From Pseudoalteromonas sp. CO133X (GTDB lineage: Bacteria; Pseudomonadota; Gammaproteobacteria; Enterobacterales; Alteromonadaceae): a DNA stretch of 64,000 nucleotides. A model generated the notes under the pieces. It worked only from the letters and a program-made list of their open reading frames with translations. It was not told the origin of the DNA and did not search any database. The position numbers and the translations under genes are program-made. This document shows positions 45,647-55,891 of this stretch, in pieces (position 1 is the stretch's first letter; each line of letters starts with the position of its first letter). Location: NCBI GenBank assembly GCA_004208945.1, contig SGPE01000003.1, positions 1 to 64,000 of the forward strand, read 5' to 3'.

Positions 45647-46510
45647 ATGGCTAATTTAGATCAAAACAACTGGTTCACTGAAATTAGTGACCGTGATGGT
45701 AGTGCCTTTTCACTTCGCATAAACAAAAAGCTTGATGAACAGCAGTCACCATTTCAAAAAGTAGAAATGTATGAAACGACTGACTTTGGTAATCTTATGA
45801 TTATTGATGGCTGCACTATGGTAAGTAGCCGTGAAAACTTTTTCTATCACGAAATGATCAGCCATCCAGCATTGCTTGCACACCCCGCTCCTAAAAATGT
45901 AGTTATCATTGGTGGTGGCGACTGCGGAACATTGCGCGAAGTATTAAAACACCCTGGTGTTGAAAGCGTGACGCAAATTGATATTGATGAAGTCGTGACA
46001 CAAATGTCACTAAAATATTTCCCAGAATTATGTGAATCAAACCAAGATCCACGCGCCACTGTGATGTTTGACGACGGTATCAAATACATGCGTGAAGCTG
46101 CACCTGAGTCAATCGATGTTGTGATTGTAGACGGTACAGACCCTGTTGGTCCGGGTGAAGGTTTATTTAACCATGCTTTTTATACTAGCTGTTTAACGGC
46201 CTTGCGCCCTGGTGGTATCTTAATTCAACAAAGTGAATCACCGCTTATGCACATGCCACTGTTAGTAGAAATGCGCGACGCGATGACTGAAGTTGGTTTT
46301 AATGACCTGCAAACACTGCCTTTCCCACAACCAATCTACCCAAGTGGTTTATGGTCAGTGACGCTTGCGCGTAAATCAGAAGCTTTCAATGGTTTTCGTG
46401 AAAACGATGCTAATACTCTTTCACAAAGCACAGAATACTACAACGCAGGCATTCACCACGGTGCATTAGCCACACCAAATTATATGAAACGTGCTTTTGA
46501 AAAAAAGTAG
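45647..46510 (+). CDS. speE: Spermidine synthase
   Basis: Polyamine aminopropyltransferase, 287 residues from the ATG at 45647 (MANLDQNNWFTEI). It transfers the aminopropyl group from decarboxylated S-adenosylmethionine to putrescine. Motifs include VVIIGGGDCGTLREVLKH, VTQIDIDEVV, VVIVDGTDPVGPGEGLF and FPQPIYPSGLWSVTLA. No speD is adjacent, unlike E. coli speED. It is followed by a strong terminator. With speA (36-38 kb) it is the second polyamine gene of the window. Confidence 0.95.
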   Translation: MANLDQNNWFTEISDRDGSAFSLRINKKLDEQQSPFQKVEMYETTDFGNLMIIDGCTMVSSRENFFYHEMISHPALLAHPAPKNVVIIGGGDCGTLREVLKHPGVESVTQIDIDEVVTQMSLKYFPELCESNQDPRATVMFDDGIKYMREAAPESIDVVIVDGTDPVGPGEGLFNHAFYTSCLTALRPGGILIQQSESPLMHMPLLVEMRDAMTEVGFNDLQTLPFPQPIYPSGLWSVTLARKSEAFNGFRENDANTLSQSTEYYNAGIHHGALATPNYMKRAFEKK

Positions 46511-46524
46511 TTTTACCTAAATTG

Positions 46525-46547
46525 AAAAGGGCTCATTGAGCCCTTTT
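46525..46547. terminator. Bidirectional terminator of speE and MCP genes
   Basis: A perfect 10-bp stem (AAAAGGGCTC, loop ATT, GAGCCCTTTT) followed by TT on the plus strand, with a T4 run on the minus strand too. It lies between the convergent speE and chemotaxis receptor genes. Confidence 0.9.
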
Positions 46548-46563
46548 TTGTTACCAATTGGTT

Positions 46564-48165
46564 TTAAACCTTAAATCGATTAACTAAATGATTAAGCTCA
46601 TTAGTTAATTGGCTCATACGATTAGCCACCTCTTGAGTCGAGCTTGCTAAGCCTCCGCCTTGCTGAGTTTGATCGTTTAAGTCTGACAAGTTTTGGCTTA
46701 TTTCATCAGCCACTGCGGTTTGCTCTTCAGTTGCTTGAGCCGTCTGCATTGCCATGTCGTTGACTTTCACTGATGATTCTTGCATCAAGTTTAATACATC
46801 ATTTGTTTGCGTGAATGATTCAACCGCTTCATCGGCATAACGCTTACCACTATTGATAGCCTGTAGTGATTGCTCCACACTTGCTGCAAACTGCTCAACC
46901 ATCGTTTGTATGTCATTCGTGCTGTCTTGCGTTCGCGTTGCAAGGGTGCGTACTTCATCTGCTACAACAGCAAACCCACGGCCTTGTTCGCCTGCTCGAG
47001 CAGCCTCAATGGCCGCATTCAAAGCGAGTAAATTTGTTTGCTCAGCAATAGCACGTATTACTTCAAGTACTTTGGCAATATTATCTGAGCTTTGTTGTAA
47101 CTCTGTAGAGCGTTGGCTTGCATGCTCCATATTTTCGGATAATGCGGTAATTTTTCTGCTTGAGTTATCAACTGCCGACAACCCCTGCTTGGCAAGCTGT
47201 TGTGAGTTATCAGCCTCATGGGATGAGTTTTGCGCTACATTTGCCACTTCACGGCTAGCGACACTCATTTCATGTACTGCGCTGACAATCGACTCAGATG
47301 CTTGGCTGAGCTTTTGATTAACTTGATGGTTTTGATTAGCAAAACTGCCTAAGTCGTTACCTAAGTCATTTAACTCTTTAGCTTGTTCTAAAATGTCTTT
47401 AATCAACTGCTGCAAATTATCTAAAAAGCGGTTGAAAGCAGTCGCAAGCTCAGCAAATTCGTCTTGTGTTTTTACATTAATTCGCCCCGTTAAATCACCA
47501 TCTCCAGAAGCGATTTCATTAATGCGCTCGGTGACATAATTAATTTGTGTAGTTAATTGACGCGGTACAAAATAACTAAACCAACCTGCAATGGCTAATA
47601 CAACGGCGATCATGATCATTAACATCACTTTAAAGCTAATCACTTTGCTCATCAGCTTCTCGGTTTCAGCTTGTGAGGTTTTATCTGCCGCTTCCCCCGC
47701 TTTATCAAGGATATCTCGAAGCGCTGAAAATGCGCGCTCAGCGTTTTGTTTTTTCTCGCTACTCAATGAATCATTTATGTAAGAAGTGGATGCTGAAAAC
47801 CATGAATCAAAGGCTTTATTAAAACCACCAAATTGTCTTGTTACCTCAGGATAGGCAGACATATAAGATAGATACTGTTTGAAACGATCAGCCACTTGAT
47901 TTGCATTTTCTTGATGATCATCTAAATAAGCTTTATCACCTTTATCTGTGGTCACTAAGTGAAGTTCAGCCACTTTTGCTTGGTATAAATCTCTGTCTGC
48001 ATTTACGACTACTGATACAGCATTAACAAACCGCTCTGACTGTGCGTCTATTGCTACTCTTTGTAAGTTTATTAAGTAGGTGTAACCTGCTATCAAGATC
48101 ACAATAGCAATTGCGAGTAAAACGATAGGCAGTGAACTTTTGACACGTATGCTATGTAATTTCAT
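46564..48165 (-). CDS. Methyl-accepting chemotaxis protein
   Basis: A 533-residue receptor with membrane helices at about 11-33 and 184-205, a periplasmic helical-bundle sensor of about 150 residues, a HAMP domain (about 206-260, [26 protein letters not shown]) and a signalling domain whose tip is [20 protein letters not shown] (about 380-400). It reports to CheA/CheW. The attractant is unknown. It lies downstream of the barrel/cupredoxin pair with a 73-bp gap and might share their regulation. Confidence 0.95.
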   Translation of the reverse strand: MKLHSIRVKSSLPIVLLAIAIVILIAGYTYLINLQRVAIDAQSERFVNAVSVVVNADRDLYQAKVAELHLVTTDKGDKAYLDDHQENANQVADRFKQYLSYMSAYPEVTRQFGGFNKAFDSWFSASTSYINDSLSSEKKQNAERAFSALRDILDKAGEAADKTSQAETEKLMSKVISFKVMLMIMIAVVLAIAGWFSYFVPRQLTTQINYVTERINEIASGDGDLTGRINVKTQDEFAELATAFNRFLDNLQQLIKDILEQAKELNDLGNDLGSFANQNHQVNQKLSQASESIVSAVHEMSVASREVANVAQNSSHEADNSQQLAKQGLSAVDNSSRKITALSENMEHASQRSTELQQSSDNIAKVLEVIRAIAEQTNLLALNAAIEAARAGEQGRGFAVVADEVRTLATRTQDSTNDIQTMVEQFAASVEQSLQAINSGKRYADEAVESFTQTNDVLNLMQESSVKVNDMAMQTAQATEEQTAVADEISQNLSDLNDQTQQGGGLASSTQEVANRMSQLTNELNHLVNRFKV

Positions 48166-48238
48166 ACATTTTCCTAATCAAATTCTTAATCAGCATATTT
48201 GTAAGAGCTTAGCTGAAATACATTAAAAGTGTATGAAG

Positions 48239-49462
48239 TTAAAAGCGCCAATGTGCAGAAAGCATAAATTGTTGTTGTGAATTGCGCTCATTAAATCCCA
48301 TACTTGGTCTATTTTGAGCGTCACTGCTCAGTACTGAATATTCAGCACCCACTTGCCACTGTGTTGACAACTGATATCGCCAACTAGCGGTTAAAGCTTC
48401 TCCTCGGCTTTGGTTAGGATCAAACACCCAATCATCATGATCACTAACCTTAAAGTAATCATACCTAATTGTGAGACGATGCTGGTCTAACTTGTGGCTT
48501 AACATAATAAAATGACTGTAAAAACTATTGTTTACGCCTCGGTTTTTACCCATTGCGGTCTTACCATCTAAGAGCTGCATAATAATGCGTGTCTGCTTGG
48601 TAAACTTGTACAACCACGCAGCACTCAAAAAGCGCGTATCCCAAGCATACTGACCGGTACGCGTATTTATTGCACTTGGATCACCATTGTTATCATAGTA
48701 GTAGATACGAAATTGTGAGCGCTTTTGATAATCCCAATGTGCGCCAACATAGTAACCAAACCGACCATCGACTTCTTCAAAAGGCTGCACATAGTCGGCC
48801 TGCTTGATGAGCTGTGAATTAGAAAAAGATGCTGGCACAGAAAAGTCGATACGCTCATTAAATGTTGTTTGCCTATCATGAAGTGCAAAACCACGCCAAG
48901 ACAACAGCGTTCCTGCAGGATCGTTACCTTTAAAAACCGCTGCAACGGCCTCAAAACTATGGTCACTACGAAACTGTCGACCTGGGCGCTTTATACTTGT
49001 TTCCACACCAAAAGTACGTACTTCTTCACCTAACCAACTATTAATGGCTGAGTTGGTGTAGTTATAAGGCGACATCCAGCCACTTTGTGGGTTCTCAAGC
49101 GACATTTTCGGATAAAAACCACCCGCTTTAACAGCTAACTTATAACGACTTTCTGTCAACGGCTGGTATTGTAGATAAGCTTGGCTAAAACCGATTGTCA
49201 TAGAAGGGTCAGCATGAACATTAACAGTTGTGTGCACAGACCAATCTCTATCTAACTCTAAGCGACTGCTGAGCATCGCTTGAGAAAGACGAATACCATC
49301 ATGGTCATTATCATAGCGATATAAACCAATACCGGTACGCTGGTAGCTGGCTAATTGATCGCCTTTTAGTGCGGATATTGCGATTAATCCTTCATGCTCT
49401 GCAAGTACAGAGCTAGGTAAACCAACAAGCACAGAGCACAGTAATACTTGCCACTTATTCAT
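48239..49462 (-). CDS. Outer membrane beta-barrel protein
   Basis: A 407-residue protein from the ATG at 49462, with a signal peptide (ending VLAE, about residue 22) and an aromatic C-terminal strand (QFMLSAHWRF). Most of the sequence alternates as barrel strands with Y/W-rich ends (RYKLAVKAGGFYPKMSLENP, SQFRIYYYDNNGD). I cannot assign a porin family. Its start overlaps the cupredoxin gene by 8 bp, so the two are coupled and probably act together. Confidence 0.8.
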   Translation of the reverse strand: MNKWQVLLCSVLVGLPSSVLAEHEGLIAISALKGDQLASYQRTGIGLYRYDNDHDGIRLSQAMLSSRLELDRDWSVHTTVNVHADPSMTIGFSQAYLQYQPLTESRYKLAVKAGGFYPKMSLENPQSGWMSPYNYTNSAINSWLGEEVRTFGVETSIKRPGRQFRSDHSFEAVAAVFKGNDPAGTLLSWRGFALHDRQTTFNERIDFSVPASFSNSQLIKQADYVQPFEEVDGRFGYYVGAHWDYQKRSQFRIYYYDNNGDPSAINTRTGQYAWDTRFLSAAWLYKFTKQTRIIMQLLDGKTAMGKNRGVNNSFYSHFIMLSHKLDQHRLTIRYDYFKVSDHDDWVFDPNQSRGEALTASWRYQLSTQWQVGAEYSVLSSDAQNRPSMGFNERNSQQQFMLSAHWRF

Positions 49463-50069
49463 AATCATCGAACTCGTCACTGCTTAATTCAAGTGCTGGT
49501 AAAAGCGCCTGCTTTAATTGATAACGTAACACACTGTTTTTGCTATTAAACGAAGTAATTTCTGGTTCGCTAATGTCAGACAACCGATCATGCCATATCG
49601 CTAACTCAAACGTCCCTTCAGGGAGATCTAAATCAACAAAACCTTGTTCATCAGTTTGCGCAAATGATGGACTATCAACCACAACAATATAACCCAGCAT
49701 CCAGTCATGAATATTACACCCGAGTTCAACAACCCCTGTCTGCTCAAAACGAACCGGCTTTTCAGGTTTATCTCGGTAAAGTTTTAATTCGAAGTGTTTT
49801 GCTTTAGAAAATGAATACACATGGTGCATGATAGAATCTAAATTCGGAAACTCAACATTCGCCCCTTTAGGCACCACTAATATATGAGGAGAAAAAGCTC
49901 TATTTTCTTGGCTCATGGTGTAACTAGCTTCCGTTGATGGACTTTGAGAATGGTCTTTCAACCAAACAACAGCATTAGCAACAGGCTGACTGTTTTGGTC
50001 AACAACTTGAATTTTCTGTGCCATAAGTGTTGGACTAAAGGTAAGTAATAACAGGATTATTCTTATCAT
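49455..50069 (-). CDS. Cupredoxin-type periplasmic protein
   Basis: A 204-residue secreted protein (signal ending LMAQ, residue 18) of the cupredoxin/methylamine-utilisation-like group. Type 1 copper ligands appear as H82 or H83 (MHHVYSFSK), C118, H121 and M124 (LGCNIHDWM). The C-terminal half (TDEQGFVDLDLPEGTFELAIWH) is a carboxypeptidase-regulatory-like beta domain. It may carry electrons or sense copper. It is first of an operon with an outer membrane barrel. Confidence 0.85.
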   Translation of the reverse strand: MIRIILLLLTFSPTLMAQKIQVVDQNSQPVANAVVWLKDHSQSPSTEASYTMSQENRAFSPHILVVPKGANVEFPNLDSIMHHVYSFSKAKHFELKLYRDKPEKPVRFEQTGVVELGCNIHDWMLGYIVVVDSPSFAQTDEQGFVDLDLPEGTFELAIWHDRLSDISEPEITSFNSKNSVLRYQLKQALLPALELSSDEFDDYE

Positions 50070-50215
50070 TTTTGATGAACCTTTTCATATGCTTGGCTTT
50101 TTAAAATCAGTGCGTACTTTGCTGAATACGTATGCAGATACCTCGTATTAACACGCAAGTCAATTTATGCTTATTGTGACAACAATTCACAATCATAAGC
50201 CGCCAAGGAACAACA

Positions 50216-52258
50216 ATGCGATTTACAGCTTTAATGTTAGCAGCCTTTTCAGGTACTTGCCTAGCACAAACCACGACTGTCAGCTCTCCTGATGGGCAAA
50301 TAAAAGTCACGATTTCCGATGAACAACACGCACCTAGCTACGAAGTTAGCTTTGCAGGTAAACAAATTATTGCAAACTCTGCGCTGGGCTTGGTGTTCAA
50401 GCAACAACCAGCAATGAGCGAAGGCTACAAAATTAGCAGCCAGACAACTGATTCTGTAAAAAGCAGCTGGGAGCAACCTTGGGGTGAACGCCAAATTGTT
50501 GTTGATAACCACAATGAAGTGGCTGTTACATTTAAAAAGCCACAACCTCAAGGCGGCACATTTACAGTGCGCTTTCGTGCTTTTAACGACGGGGTTGGCT
50601 TTCGATACGAATTACCAAAGCAAGCAGGCTTTGAAGACATAGAGATCACAAAAGAACTCACTGAATTTGCTATTACAGATTCATCAGATGCAACGGCTTG
50701 GTGGATACCTGCACGCGGTTGGAACCGCTATGAATATGTTTATAACACCACACCATTACATAAAGCGGCACTGGTACACACACCATTTACCTTAAAAAAC
50801 AAAGATGGCATCCATATTAGTATTCACGAAGCTGCCCTTGTTGACTATGCTGGCATGGTGCTAAATCAACGCCGTGACGGTACTTTTCAAGCCGATTTAA
50901 CACCTTGGTCTGATGGCGTAGCAGTTAAGAAACACGGCGCATTCAATACTCCTTGGCGTACTATTCAAATTGGTGATGAAGCTGTTGATTTAATTAACTC
51001 AGATATTATCTTAAATCTAAACGAACCTAATAAACTTGGTGATGTATCGTGGGTTAAACCTGGCAAATACGTCGGTATTTGGTGGGGTATGCATATCAAT
51101 GAAAATACGTGGGGTAGCGGTAAGATTCATGGTGCTACAACCGCAAACACTAAATACTACATGGACTTTGCAGCTAAGTATGGCTTCGATGGCGTACTCG
51201 TCGAAGGCTGGAATATTGGCTGGGATGGCGACTGGTTCTATAACGGTGATGTATTTAGCTTCACACAGCCTTATGATGACTTCGACATTGAAGAATTAAC
51301 TCGCTATGGCAAAGAAAAAGGCGTGCAATTAATCGGGCACCACGAAACATCAGGTAACGTAACTAACTACCGCAATCAAATGGAAGATGCGTTTGCGCTG
51401 TACGAAAAATCAAATGTGAGCCAAGTAAAAACAGGTTACGTTGCTGACGGCGGCAACATAAAGCGTATTGATGAAAACGGTATTGTGCGTAAAGAATGGC
51501 ACGATAGTCAGTTTATGGTAAACGAATACCTATATAACGTAAAACTGGCTGCAAAACATAAGATTAGCATTAATACTCACGAACCAATCAAAGATACTGG
51601 CCTGCGCCGTACATACCCAAACTGGATAACCCGAGAAGGTGCGCGCGGACAAGAGTTTAATGCATGGGGAACCCCTCCAAACCCACCAGAGCACATTCCT
51701 ATGCTTGCCTTCACTCGCATGCTGGCAGGCCCAATGGACTTTACGCCAGGTATTTTTGATATGGGCTTTAACGGTTTAGGTGCCGATACCAACCGCCCAC
51801 AAACAACCCTAGCGAAGCAATTAGCGCTATATGTTGTAATGTACAGCCCAATTCAAATGGCGGCAGATTTACCACGTAACTACTTAGCGAAACCAGATGC
51901 ATTCCAATTTATTCAAGACGTACCAACTGATTGGCAACAAAGTATTGCACTACAAGGCGAAGTTGGCGATTACGTTGTGTTTGCACGTAAAGAGCGCAAG
52001 CGTGATCAATACTCAGGTAACGACTGGTATCTAGGTGCTGTTACAGACGAACAAGCCCGCACTTTAGAAGTGAAGTTAGACTTCTTAGATAAAGGTAAAA
52101 AGTTTGAAGCGCAAATCTATCGCGATGGTGACAAAGCACAGTGGGTAAATAACCCTTACGACTTAAAAGTAGAAAAACGCATAGTGACTGCTGATGATAA
52201 GCTAACGTTAAAGCTTGCCACCAGCGGCGGCACAGCGATTCGTTTTAAAGCAATCTAA
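50216..52258 (+). CDS. GH97 alpha-glucosidase
   Basis: Glycoside hydrolase family 97, 680 residues with signal peptide (ending CLAQ, residue 18). An N-terminal beta-sandwich precedes a TIM barrel (WVKPGKYVGIWWGMH, YGFDGVLVEGWN) and a C-terminal beta domain. HETSG (E377), HEPIKDTG (E456), REGARG (E474) and E480 match the glutamates of Bacteroides SusB, with E456/E474/E480 at the same spacing as its E508/E526/E532, indicating the inverting, calcium-dependent alpha-glucoside branch. It stands alone, with no Sus genes around. Confidence 0.92.
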   Translation: MRFTALMLAAFSGTCLAQTTTVSSPDGQIKVTISDEQHAPSYEVSFAGKQIIANSALGLVFKQQPAMSEGYKISSQTTDSVKSSWEQPWGERQIVVDNHNEVAVTFKKPQPQGGTFTVRFRAFNDGVGFRYELPKQAGFEDIEITKELTEFAITDSSDATAWWIPARGWNRYEYVYNTTPLHKAALVHTPFTLKNKDGIHISIHEAALVDYAGMVLNQRRDGTFQADLTPWSDGVAVKKHGAFNTPWRTIQIGDEAVDLINSDIILNLNEPNKLGDVSWVKPGKYVGIWWGMHINENTWGSGKIHGATTANTKYYMDFAAKYGFDGVLVEGWNIGWDGDWFYNGDVFSFTQPYDDFDIEELTRYGKEKGVQLIGHHETSGNVTNYRNQMEDAFALYEKSNVSQVKTGYVADGGNIKRIDENGIVRKEWHDSQFMVNEYLYNVKLAAKHKISINTHEPIKDTGLRRTYPNWITREGARGQEFNAWGTPPNPPEHIPMLAFTRMLAGPMDFTPGIFDMGFNGLGADTNRPQTTLAKQLALYVVMYSPIQMAADLPRNYLAKPDAFQFIQDVPTDWQQSIALQGEVGDYVVFARKERKRDQYSGNDWYLGAVTDEQARTLEVKLDFLDKGKKFEAQIYRDGDKAQWVNNPYDLKVEKRIVTADDKLTLKLATSGGTAIRFKAI

Positions 52259-52280
52259 GCTGTAAGTTTTAAGCTTCAAG

Positions 52281-52316
52281 AAAAAAGAGCGCGGCATTTG
52301 ATGTCGCGCTTTTTTA
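52281..52316 (+). terminator. Terminator of the GH97 gene
   Basis: A stem of AGCGCG with CGCGCT, extended by CAT/ATG pairing and flanked by A6 and T6 runs, lies about 25 bp after the GH97 stop. It looks like a strong rho-independent terminator. Confidence 0.88.
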
Positions 52317-52343
52317 TTGTTTTGAGAAATAGGAGGACTAGTA

Positions 52344-52412
52344 ATGGCTATGGTTACTTGCAAATCACCTTTCTCAAAGGTAAATTTTTTGAATGATTAC
52401 TCAGGTAAGTAA
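52344..52412 (+). CDS. 22-codon leader ORF
   Basis: A short ORF (MAMVTCKSPFSKVNFLNDYSGK) starts at the ATG at 52344 behind a perfect AGGAGG (52331-52336, 7-nt spacing). It ends with TAA 3 nt before the next gene's ATG, which has only a weak ribosome site of its own. The strong site and tight spacing suggest real translation and coupling to the membrane protein gene. The peptide has no known family; it could be a leader peptide or a mini-protein. Confidence 0.55.
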   Translation: MAMVTCKSPFSKVNFLNDYSGK

Positions 52413-52415
52413 AGA

Positions 52416-52997
52416 ATGGACCCTTTAGAAAGACTTGCACAGAGAAATACCGCACATAAAACAGCTCGTAAAAAAGAAAAGCGTGAATTACTTTGGCATA
52501 TTCCGATCACTGTAATCAGTATTTTAACTTATATGTCTATTTACATCTTTTTAGTGACTGACGACATAAACCCGAATGATTTGCCAATAACTGTAAAGCC
52601 AGTATGGGTGGTTTCAAATCTACTAACTCTGGGGCTAGGTGCCACGCTCTTTGTAAGCAGTATTGCGTTTTTAGTATTTCTATATTTTTTAACGAAATAT
52701 ATAAAGGTAAATATTTTAAAGCTCAAAGTGGCAACTATAACTGCTATGCTATTTCTGGTTAGTGTATCTTTTTTTGCACTTGGCAATTTTTGTAACAGCT
52801 TAATTTATAAAAATAAAATTTTAATTGCCGATTTCATGCATTTTGGCTTTTATGAACCACCGACTCTCATTCAGATGGCTTTAAACTGGCTAACTATCTT
52901 AATAGTTATCTTGCTACTTTCTTTAAATTTCATCATTGCTTCAGCCCCCTTCAAAGCAAGAAAGCACTTTAAAACTAGTTTTATTGATAACTCATAA
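52416..52997 (+). CDS. Hypothetical four-helix membrane protein
   Basis: A 193-residue inner membrane protein. A basic N-terminus (HKTARKKEKREL) precedes four hydrophobic segments at about 27-48, 68-93, 104-127 and 152-172. No family is recognised. Its ribosome site is weak, and a 22-codon ORF with a strong site ends 3 nt upstream, so expression is probably coupled. It is AT-rich relative to the GH97 gene. Confidence 0.72.
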   Translation: MDPLERLAQRNTAHKTARKKEKRELLWHIPITVISILTYMSIYIFLVTDDINPNDLPITVKPVWVVSNLLTLGLGATLFVSSIAFLVFLYFLTKYIKVNILKLKVATITAMLFLVSVSFFALGNFCNSLIYKNKILIADFMHFGFYEPPTLIQMALNWLTILIVILLLSLNFIIASAPFKARKHFKTSFIDNS

Positions 52998-53053
52998 CTG
53001 TGGCAACTTAAATTATAAGTAACTAACTGCTCTGTAAATCTTCACCCATAAAA

Positions 53054-53075
53054 AAGCAGCCCACTCGGGCTGCTT
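53054..53075 (-). terminator. Terminator of ompR-envZ
   Basis: A 9-bp perfect stem (AAGCAGCCC, loop ACTC, GGGCTGCTT) is followed on the minus strand by a T5 run. It lies 36 bp after the envZ stop, and may also stop the convergent membrane-protein transcript. Confidence 0.88.
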
Positions 53076-53110
53076 GAAACTCATAGCTTAAGGCTTAAAG
53101 CTAAATACTT

Positions 53111-54406
53111 TTAAAAAGGCAAATAGATTTGCGCGCTGAGGCCTCCCTCTGGGCGATTAAGTAGTTGTACTCGGCCGCCGTGCATATCAACAATACGCTT
53201 AATTATCGCAAGACCTAAGCCACTGCCTTCACTACCACGTGCCGCATCACCTTGTTTGAACGGCTCAAATACGGTTTCAAGTTCGCTTTCAGGAATACCC
53301 GGCCCTTGGTCATTCACAACCACCATGGCAAACTTTTTATTACTGCTCATGCGCGTTTCCACTTCAATATCACCATCAGAGTAACGAATAGCATTTTCAA
53401 TCATATTGGTAACAACACGCTTTATAGCAACCGTACTGACAGGTACATTACTAATGCTGGGGTTTTCTTTAAAGCTAATTTGCCGATGATGCTTTTGCTC
53501 AGCCTCAACCACTTCATTGACGATGGCATTAAGATCTTCAAGAGCAAGCTCTTCGCGCTTGTGATGACGCAAATATTCAATAAATTGATCGATAATCGCA
53601 TTCATATCCTCAATATCATGAATAATTCCTTCACGCAGATAATCTTCGTCGTCAGACATCATTTCTGTTGCTAAACGAATACGTGTAAGTGGCGTACGTA
53701 AGTCATGGGAAACCCCTGCCATAAGTAAACGACGATCGTTTTCTAATGCCGCAATACCACGCGACATTTGATTAAACGCACGGGTTACTTCTATCACTTC
53801 AGTTGAACCTTGCTCTTCAAGCTTTGTTGAGAAGTCCCCAACACCCACTTTAACTGCCGCCTGCTGTAGCGCTTTTAATGGTCGGTTTAGATGGCGCGCA
53901 AACAACCAACCACCTAATACGCTTAAAAAGCCGATACTAGATAAATAAAAAGTGAGGAATTCAAGGTTATTCTCTTGTAACCCAGTTAATGGCACTCGCA
54001 CCCAATAACCAGGGGCTTGTGGTGCTTCAACCCAGTATACAAGTGGATCTGTTTGGCTTATACGTACACGCGCAGAGCCGTTAAGTTGCTCCGACATGCT
54101 ACGTGAAAGCATTGAATATTCTCGTGTTTCCGCCAGACCTTCACGCATAGCTTGGCGCTGCGTCATGACTTCAATGCCAGTGATTTCAAAAAACTTTTCA
54201 GACGCTTCTTTACTTACTTCAACGCCTTCTTCCCACTCAATAAACACTGTTTTAACTTGTTTCGAGAGGATCAGGTTAACTTGCTCTATGGTGGGTTTAA
54301 CAACATAAAAACTAACCGTTATATAGGACACTATTTGATTGATTAAAAGCAGTGCAGCAACCAAAAATACGGTTTGTCCAAACGCACTACGTGGAAACAT
54401 CCCCAT
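53111..54406 (-). CDS. envZ: Osmosensor histidine kinase EnvZ
   Basis: EnvZ, 431 residues (E. coli 450). Two membrane helices (about 10-35 and 150-170) flank a periplasmic domain; HAMP follows. The H-box [20 protein letters not shown] (H234) is identical to E. coli EnvZ. The ATPase domain has [17 protein letters not shown] and GSGLGLAII. It phosphorylates OmpR to control porins. It lies 5 bp after ompR in the same order as E. coli. Confidence 0.97.
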   Translation of the reverse strand: MGMFPRSAFGQTVFLVAALLLINQIVSYITVSFYVVKPTIEQVNLILSKQVKTVFIEWEEGVEVSKEASEKFFEITGIEVMTQRQAMREGLAETREYSMLSRSMSEQLNGSARVRISQTDPLVYWVEAPQAPGYWVRVPLTGLQENNLEFLTFYLSSIGFLSVLGGWLFARHLNRPLKALQQAAVKVGVGDFSTKLEEQGSTEVIEVTRAFNQMSRGIAALENDRRLLMAGVSHDLRTPLTRIRLATEMMSDDEDYLREGIIHDIEDMNAIIDQFIEYLRHHKREELALEDLNAIVNEVVEAEQKHHRQISFKENPSISNVPVSTVAIKRVVTNMIENAIRYSDGDIEVETRMSSNKKFAMVVVNDQGPGIPESELETVFEPFKQGDAARGSEGSGLGLAIIKRIVDMHGGRVQLLNRPEGGLSAQIYLPF

Positions 54407-54411
54407 AACAG

Positions 54412-55131
54412 CTACTTTTCACCATCTGGCACAAATACGTAGCCTAAGCCCCATACTGTTTGGATATAACGAGGATTAGCGGCATCCACTTCAATCATAC
54501 GTCGCAAGCGCGACACCTGCACATCGATACTACGCTCAAGTGCACTGTAATCACGGCCGCGGGCTAGATTCATTAGTTTATCGCGACTAAGCGGTTCACG
54601 TGGATGAGTCACTAATGCTTTTAATACCGCAAACTCACCACTGGTCAGCGACATCGTTTTATCACCATGCGACATTTCTCGAGTAGCAAGATTAAGCGTA
54701 AATTCGCCAAATGATATTTCGTTCTCCTCTGCTGCTGGCGCACCAGGTACTTCCTTTGCTCGACGACGTAAAATGGCTTTAATACGTGCTAATAGTTCAC
54801 GGGGATTAAATGGTTTTGGAATATAATCATCAGCGCCAAGTTCTAAGCCGATAATACGGTCTACCTCATCACCTTTTGCCGTTAACATAACAATGGGTAT
54901 ATCATTTTCTTTTTGACGTAAACGACGACAAATCGACAAACCATCTTCTCCAGGTAGCATAAGATCAAGCACCATTAGGTGAAAATTTTCACGCTCGATT
55001 AAGCGATCCATCTGTTCAGAGTTTGCCGCTGTACGAACGATAAACCCTTGTTCTACCAAGTAACGTTCAAGCAAACTACGCAAACGCATATCGTCATCAA
55101 CTACCAATACTTTTGTCGTTTCGTGTCCCAT
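54412..55131 (-). CDS. ompR: Osmotic response regulator OmpR
   Basis: OmpR, 239 residues from the ATG at 55131 ([25 protein letters not shown]). The receiver domain has [13 protein letters not shown] with the phosphoacceptor Asp, and [12 protein letters not shown]. The winged-helix domain has [20 protein letters not shown] and [14 protein letters not shown]. It is divergent from greB, as in E. coli. Confidence 0.98.
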   Translation of the reverse strand: MGHETTKVLVVDDDMRLRSLLERYLVEQGFIVRTAANSEQMDRLIERENFHLMVLDLMLPGEDGLSICRRLRQKENDIPIVMLTAKGDEVDRIIGLELGADDYIPKPFNPRELLARIKAILRRRAKEVPGAPAAEENEISFGEFTLNLATREMSHGDKTMSLTSGEFAVLKALVTHPREPLSRDKLMNLARGRDYSALERSIDVQVSRLRRMIEVDAANPRYIQTVWGLGYVFVPDGEK

Positions 55132-55296
55132 AACTTTCATTCTTCTTGTAATATGTTACTTGTTAATATAAATGAAAAACTTAAGAATAAAAAACGAATT
55201 GAACGCTTAGATTGTTACTGAACATTTCAAAACTATCTCGACAAAGGCAAAAGACTTTTATACCTTGCACAGGTTTTCTTTAAAGGTTTAATAGAT

Positions 55297-55779
55297 ATGG
55301 CAAAAACCAACTTAATCACACGTGAAGGGTATCAGCAATTGCAACAAGAGCACGATTACCTATGGCATGAGAAACGCCCTGAAATCACCAAGATTGTGAC
55401 GTGGGCTGCAAGCCTTGGTGATCGCTCTGAAAATGCCGACTATCAATTCAATAAGCGTGTATTACGACAAATAGATCGTCGAGTGCGCTATTTGCGTAAA
55501 CGCATGCCTGATCTAAAAATCGTTGATTACAACCCACAGCAAGCTGGGAAGGTGTTTTTTGGTGCTTGGGTTGAGATAGAAAACGAGCAAGGAGAAACCA
55601 AACGCTTCCGAATTGTTGGCCCTGACGAAATTTATGAACGCAAAGATTATATTTCTATCGATGCGCCGATGGCTCGCGCGCTCCTTGGCAAGCAAGTCGA
55701 TGACGATTTTTCAGTCACGACCCCTGAAGGCCAAAAAGAATGGTATGTCAATGAGATAAGCTACCCAGACGCGCCATAA
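55297..55779 (+). CDS. greB: Transcript cleavage factor GreB
   Basis: GreB, 160 residues (E. coli 158), enters the RNA polymerase secondary channel and stimulates cleavage of backtracked RNA. The coiled-coil tip carries the acidic pair (GDRSENADYQFNKR), and the C-terminal domain has FGAWVEIENEQGE and GPDEIYERKDYISIDAPMARAL. It is divergent from ompR. In E. coli the tex gene follows directly; here two genes lie between. Confidence 0.97.
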   Translation: MAKTNLITREGYQQLQQEHDYLWHEKRPEITKIVTWAASLGDRSENADYQFNKRVLRQIDRRVRYLRKRMPDLKIVDYNPQQAGKVFFGAWVEIENEQGETKRFRIVGPDEIYERKDYISIDAPMARALLGKQVDDDFSVTTPEGQKEWYVNEISYPDAP

Positions 55780-55891
55780 TTAATAAAATAAATTCAGAAA
55801 AGGTTAATTTGTGATTGTTTAGTCTAAAAATGTGATCTATAACTAAAGAAGCTTAAGACGTTTTAAGCTTGATGTTTAGAAGGTAGTAACT

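Noticed and set aside
46853..47317. A 154-codon plus-strand frame opposite the chemoreceptor
   Set aside because: It is a mirror of the conserved signalling domain, with Ser/Cys/Ala-rich low-quality translation and no ribosome site.
55849..55870. Palindromic stem AAGCTTAA/TTAAGCTT after greB considered as terminator or operator
   Set aside because: It is AT-rich with a weak stem and no clear U-tract, so no function can be supported.
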